Assembly: GCA_964439215.1 (NCBI GenBank)
Contig: CAYTNY010000091.1
Coordinates: 1-8,337 of the forward strand
DNA: 8,337 bases
Reading direction: 5' to 3'
Source: CAYTNY01 sp964439215
GTDB lineage: Bacteria > Oederibacteriota > PGYV01 > CAYTNY01
Position numbers and translations under genes: made by a program. Positions 5,670 through 8,337 of the stretch are shown in pieces (within the stretch, counting starts at the first letter, position 1; each line of letters begins with the position of its first letter). The notes under the pieces were generated by a model. It was given only the letters and a program-made list of their open reading frames with translations, did not search any database and had not been told where the DNA came from.

Positions 5670-6613
5670 TTTTCTTCACCGTATTTCATAACTCTCACCG
5701 CTGTATCCGGTTTTTTTCTTTTAAAGAACAGACCCTTGACAAGACCCCATATCTCACCCAGCGCATAAGAAATATGGCACACAGGATAAGCAAGCATGGA
5801 ATACAGAAACACTCCCGCGTTTAAAAGTTTCAGCGCGGCGGCGGCGGAAAAGAACAGCACGCACAAAAGATAAATATTCAGCGGTATCTCCCACCAGAAA
5901 CCCGGGTTATAAACCGGCAGCAGGGCCAGATAAATCAGAAAAAACACGGGCGCTGTATTAACAAGATCCCCGGGACTGAAACCGACGCGCATCTGATTCG
6001 CCCTGCCGGCGCCGTAAGAAAAACACTGCCTGAAAAATTCAATAAAGTTTTTCCTGGAACTCCTGTTCACATAGACATCAGGATCATACAGCACTTTTGC
6101 GCCGGATCTTTTCAGCCTGTTTAAAAACTCATTTTCCTCATTGGGATAAAGCTCTTCGCGGAACCCTTTCATATCCATAAAAACATCTTTTTTCACAAAC
6201 ATATTGCATAATATCAGCTCTTTCTCCCCCGAATATCTTTTCTTCCCCGTTCCTTTATATCTTGCCCTGCTTTTTCCCGATGCCAGAAAACTCCCCAAAA
6301 CCAGGGAAAATGTTTTCTGCATAACAGTATCCGAAGCCGGATATTCCGCGGGGCCGCCCACGACAGCAATATTTTCATCTGCTTCAAAATCTTTCAGGGC
6401 CCTCATCACGCTTCCCCCGTTCACAACGGAATCATCATCAAGAAAATATATGATTTCCCCCGCAGCTTCTTTAACCCCTTCGTTCCTCTGTATTGAAGGA
6501 TTTTTTCCCGTTATAATCACCGCTTCAGAAAACGGGAAATCTGAAATATTTGAAATTATGCTTTCGGCCGCTTCTTCGTCTCTGGCCGGTATTACCGCGG
6601 TTATACTCTTCAT
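5666..6613 (-). CDS. Glycosyltransferase family 2 with C-terminal membrane segments
   Basis: A 315-residue inverting glycosyltransferase with a GT-A domain and a membrane-embedded tail. SITAVIPARDEE (3-14) is the first nucleotide-binding strand, and YFLDDDSVV contains the metal-binding acidic triad Asp59-61. NEENEFLNRLKRSGAKVLYDP lies where the catalytic ED-x-x-x-R region of the family falls. The region between strand 1 and the DDD motif is shorter than usual. About residues 218-240, 243-264 and 266-292 are three likely membrane segments, followed by a basic cytoplasmic tail (KRKKPD). This suggests action on a lipid-linked acceptor at the inner membrane. Both ends are joined to neighbours by 4-nt ATGA overlaps, to the HAD gene upstream and the GT4 gene downstream. 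Confidence 0.9.
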   Translation of the reverse strand: MKSITAVIPARDEEAAESIISNISDFPFSEAVIITGKNPSIQRNEGVKEAAGEIIYFLDDDSVVNGGSVMRALKDFEADENIAVVGGPAEYPASDTVMQKTFSLVLGSFLASGKSRARYKGTGKKRYSGEKELILCNMFVKKDVFMDMKGFREELYPNEENEFLNRLKRSGAKVLYDPDVYVNRSSRKNFIEFFRQCFSYGAGRANQMRVGFSPGDLVNTAPVFFLIYLALLPVYNPGFWWEIPLNIYLLCVLFFSAAAALKLLNAGVFLYSMLAYPVCHISYALGEIWGLVKGLFFKRKKPDTAVRVMKYGEEK

Positions 6614-7308
6614 AACAGCGCTTCCAGTTCTGTCAGTTTTTTTATTACTGCCGCATTATCCCCTGTTCGGGCGCGTTTATAGGTAAACTGCACATTATCC
6701 GTATCCCTGAGCAGCCATACGGGCCGTATCCCGGCTCCGCGGGCTCCCATCACATCCGCAATATAATTATCCCCCACATAAATGGATTCAGAGGCTTTTG
6801 CCCCTGTTTTTTTAAGCGCATTCAGAAATATTCTTTTATCAGGTTTTTCAAAACCCGCTTCCTCCGAAACAATGATCCCGTCAAATTCATTATAAAGTTT
6901 CACTCTTTTCAGAATATCATAAAGCTCATAAGGCGCATTTGAAATCACTACGGGTTTTATTTTTCTTTTCCTCAGCATGGCAATAACAGGCAGAACATCC
7001 CTGTATTTCCTGAAACTCGTCCCTTTTTTAAGCCTGTTTTTAATCTCACAAAGCAGTTCGTTGTCTTTTATCCCGGCTTTCTTAAATACTTTTTTCATAT
7101 ATATCTGCCAGCGCTCTCCGTCGGTATGCTTTGCTCTTTCAAGAATCGTCTTCATTTCCAGCGCCGCGGCCGCCATAATCCGGTTCAGATCCTTATATTC
7201 AATCCCGGAGCCCGCTCTTTTTATATAACTGAAAGTTATGCCCGCAAGCGAAGGATTTCTGTATACAAGCGTCTCGCCCGCGTCAAAAAAAACCGTTTTT
7301 ATCTTCAT
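6610..7308 (-). CDS. HAD superfamily hydrolase with variant motif I
   Basis: A 232-residue haloacid-dehalogenase-superfamily protein with a helical cap (about 18-100, C1 type). Motif I reads FFDAGETLV: nucleophile Asp9 is present, but the usual second Asp (position +2, acid/base) is Gly11. Motif II is VVISNAP, motif III supplies Lys in GFEKPDKRIF, and motif IV is YVGDNYIADVMGA with the metal-binding acids. The family contains phosphatases, phosphonatases and dehalogenases; the missing second Asp makes an ordinary phosphatase mechanism less certain. Its place beside glycosyltransferases would suit dephosphorylation of a sugar phosphate, but that is only context. It overlaps LOG upstream and the family 2 glycosyltransferase downstream by 4 nt each. 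Confidence 0.88.
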   Translation of the reverse strand: MKIKTVFFDAGETLVYRNPSLAGITFSYIKRAGSGIEYKDLNRIMAAAALEMKTILERAKHTDGERWQIYMKKVFKKAGIKDNELLCEIKNRLKKGTSFRKYRDVLPVIAMLRKRKIKPVVISNAPYELYDILKRVKLYNEFDGIIVSEEAGFEKPDKRIFLNALKKTGAKASESIYVGDNYIADVMGARGAGIRPVWLLRDTDNVQFTYKRARTGDNAAVIKKLTELEALL

Positions 7309-7973
7309 CTTTCTTTTTTTTCTTCTTCCATTTTAGCCATAAGGTATTCCACTGCTTCTTCGGGCGTGTCAACGAGTTCAAACATAAATTCGTCGCCCTC
7401 GGAAAGATATCTTTCCTTTAAAAGAACGTCTTTTATCCATTTTATCAGCCCTTCCCAGAATTCTCTCCCGACAAGAACCACAGGAAACGGCCTTACTTTT
7501 TTGGTCTGTATCAGGGTCAGCGCCTCAAAAAGCTCGTCAAGAGTGCCGTACCCCCCGGGAAACGCGATAAACGCCTGGGAATATTTCAGAAACATCACCT
7601 TCCTCGCGAAAAAATACCTGAATCCTATTTTTATATCCGCATACTGATTGGGAAGCTGCTCAAAAGGAAGCTCTATATTCAGCCCCACCGACGATTTTTT
7701 CGCCTGCCTGGCGCCTCTGTTTCCGGCTTCCATTATGCCTCCGCCGCCGCCCGTAATCACGGTAAAGCCTTTCCGGGCAAGCATCTGTGCAACATCCGCC
7801 GCCTTCTGATAATACCTGCCCGTACTCTTTTCCCTGGCGGATCCGAATATTGTTACTCCCTTTTCTATATCTCCCATTTCCTCAAACCCGCCTACAAATT
7901 CGGATATGATCCTGAACATTCTCCAGGAATCATCCGCAATATCCTCAAGTACGTAACGCTCTCGGCTTTTCAT
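7305..7973 (-). CDS. LOG family (TIGR00730) Rossmann-fold nucleotide 5'-monophosphate phosphoribohydrolase
   Basis: A 222-residue cytoplasmic protein of the LOG/lysine-decarboxylase-like family. Characterised members cleave ribose 5-phosphate from AMP-type nucleotides or cytokinin nucleotides; bacterial paralogues include AMP/IMP nucleosidases. VTIFGSARE (40-48) is strand 1, and TGGGGGIMEAGNRGA (74-88) is the phosphate-binding loop. FARK (122-125) supplies the conserved Arg-Lys, and PGGYGTLDE (139-147) is the family signature with the catalytic Glu. An N-terminal extension of about 38 residues precedes the core, as in the larger bacterial subgroup. The ATG at 7973 is preferred because AGGAG lies 8 nt before it; an upstream in-frame TTG at 7997 falls inside a heptad repeat and adds only 8 residues. 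It is the first gene of the seven-gene minus-strand run. Confidence 0.92.
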   Translation of the reverse strand: MKSRERYVLEDIADDSWRMFRIISEFVGGFEEMGDIEKGVTIFGSAREKSTGRYYQKAADVAQMLARKGFTVITGGGGGIMEAGNRGARQAKKSSVGLNIELPFEQLPNQYADIKIGFRYFFARKVMFLKYSQAFIAFPGGYGTLDELFEALTLIQTKKVRPFPVVLVGREFWEGLIKWIKDVLLKERYLSEGDEFMFELVDTPEEAVEYLMAKMEEEKKER

Positions 7974-7981
7974 TTTGTCTG

Positions 7982-7986
7982 CTCCT
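7982..7986 (-). promoter_or_regulatory. Ribosome binding site fixing the ATG start of the LOG gene
   Basis: Minus-strand AGGAG lies 8 nt from the ATG at 7973-7971, favouring this start over the in-frame TTG at 7997. I see no convincing -35/-10 pair for the operon between here and 8337; a near-palindrome CACTTACTACGTG (8036-8048) is the only dyad of note. Confidence 0.7.
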
Positions 7987-7989
7987 GTT

Positions 7990-8017
7990 AAATGCAAAAT
8001 GCAAAATACATAATGCG
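7990..8017. repeat. Heptad tandem repeat (AAATGCA) upstream of the LOG gene
   Basis: Four consecutive 7-nt units on the plus strand: AAATGCA (7990-7996), AAATGCA (7997-8003), AAATACA (8004-8010) and TAATGCG (8011-8017). It has the same 7-nt period and a similar composition to the arms around the intact four-helix-bundle gene, but a different unit. It lies downstream of the four-helix-bundle relic at 8066-8185 (minus), 48 nt beyond its stop codon. Confidence 0.7.
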
Positions 8018-8065
8018 GAATTTTTTAAAACAAAACACTTACTACGTGTATTTATGCTTTTTTCT

Positions 8066-8185
8066 TTATTTTTTCATTGCCGTCCTCATAGAAACTATAA
8101 TAATTTCCAGTATTTCATCCGCTTCATCGCATATTTCCCGGAAACAATCTTTTTTTATTATACCCGATTTTTGTATTATTTCCAT
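8066..8185 (-). pseudogene. Relic of a second four-helix-bundle (S23/IVS family) gene, C-terminal end only
   Basis: A minus-strand reading frame ends at TAA 8066. From the ATG at 8185 it encodes 39 residues, including SGIIKKDCFREI followed by EADEILEIIIVSMRTAMKK. This matches in pattern the last helix of many four-helix-bundle family proteins, which often end in a Glu-Ala-(Asn/Asp)-Glu-(Ile/Leu) turn and a Lys-rich Thr-Ala-Lys-like tail. I recognise the pattern but have no alignment. Upstream the frame runs into T-runs (GTTTTTTTTGTTTTTTTG) and a TAG, and no N-terminal helices are visible in any frame up to 8337, so the gene is truncated or decayed. The nearby heptad array supports the call, because the intact copy is also followed by heptads. 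Confidence 0.5.
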
Positions 8186-8282
8186 CCACAAAAAAACAAA
8201 AAAAACATTCGCCTATATAAAGATTATCAACGCTCGGTTTCATATCCCCTTTCAATGGAACATATAATGCTTGATTTTGGTT
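8186..8282. other. AT-rich stretch with no recognisable gene
   Basis: Together with the relic and repeats on either side, this fills the gene-free end of the window. It contains homopolymer A/T runs at 8189-8206 and a minus-strand 67-residue open frame (8124-8327) that I do not recognise and consider spurious. It has repeat sequence at one end, overlaps the relic in another frame, and has no domain pattern. Confidence 0.5.
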
Positions 8283-8327
8283 CTTTTTACCTCCTTTCAT
8301 TGAAAAGAAGGGACGGGCGGATTTCAT
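8283..8327 (+). repeat. Degenerate intergenic repeat (PPLIKGG-type), copy 2
   Basis: TTTTTACCTCCTTTCATTGA followed by a G-rich run and GCGGATTTCAT lines up with the reverse complement of 62-103: the ACCTCCTTT core is identical, both continue into a G-rich segment, and both end in GGATTT-(T/C)-AT. Translation of the plus strand gives a PPFIEKKGRADFI-like string, parallel to PPLIKGGQGDFIE in copy 1. This indicates one dispersed repeat family in opposite orientations at the two ends of the window. Confidence 0.55.
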
Positions 8328-8337
8328 TCTGACGTTT

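Noticed and set aside
7992..8267. Plus-strand open frames of about 91 codons
   Set aside because: They begin in the heptad repeat or AT-rich DNA, show only low-complexity hydrophobic/aromatic translation and have no ribosome binding site.
8124..8327. Minus-strand open frame of 67 codons containing AAAGGAGG
   Set aside because: Its 5' part is the dispersed repeat and its 3' part overlaps the four-helix-bundle relic in another frame. The AAAGGAGG has no properly spaced start codon after it.

Overview
The window looks like part of a chromosome from an uncultured, Gram-negative-type bacterium of moderate GC. The lead protein is a membrane-anchored SurA/PpiD-like chaperone, the minus-strand genes are tightly coupled, and the ribosome binding sites are GAGGTG/GGGGTG-like. 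The overall style recalls candidate phyla such as Omnitrophota or Elusimicrobiota, but that placement is a guess from gene style only. There are no rRNA or tRNA genes, no CRISPR array and no phage genes.

Layout. Positions 1-251 hold no gene but carry two degraded intergenic repeat elements. A good sigma70-type promoter (252-280) and a clear ribosome binding site precede a SurA/PpiD-like peptidyl-prolyl isomerase (326-1789, plus). Next is a compact insert: a free-standing four-helix-bundle (23S-IVS/S23-type) gene (1952-2338, plus) framed by a 31-bp inverted repeat (1831-1861 / 2372-2402) built from 7-nt units. Everything from 2394 to 7973 is one minus-strand run of seven genes, transcribed from LOG-family nucleotide hydrolase to HAD hydrolase, family 2 glycosyltransferase, family 4 glycosyltransferase, class I methyltransferase, AmrS-like radical SAM enzyme and Maf nucleotide pyrophosphatase. 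Four of the junctions are 4-nt ATGA stop/start overlaps. Upstream of LOG (7990-8337) there is no intact gene. This stretch holds another heptad repeat, what looks like the C-terminal relic of a second four-helix-bundle gene (8066-8185, minus), and a second copy of the repeat seen near position 80.

How the genes fit together. The two glycosyltransferases and the methyltransferase suggest synthesis of a surface glycan or glycolipid. LOG, HAD and Maf are nucleotide/phosphate housekeeping enzymes, and AmrS is a radical SAM enzyme of uncertain substrate; all appear to be co-transcribed with the glycan genes. The most unusual feature is the four-helix-bundle unit. Its inverted repeats would let a plus-strand transcript fold into a long stem with the ORF in the loop, as 23S rRNA intervening sequences do, although here it sits between protein genes. 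One repeat arm also supplies the stop codon of maf. The decayed second copy next to a different heptad array at the other end of the window suggests that this gene/repeat pairing recurs in the genome.
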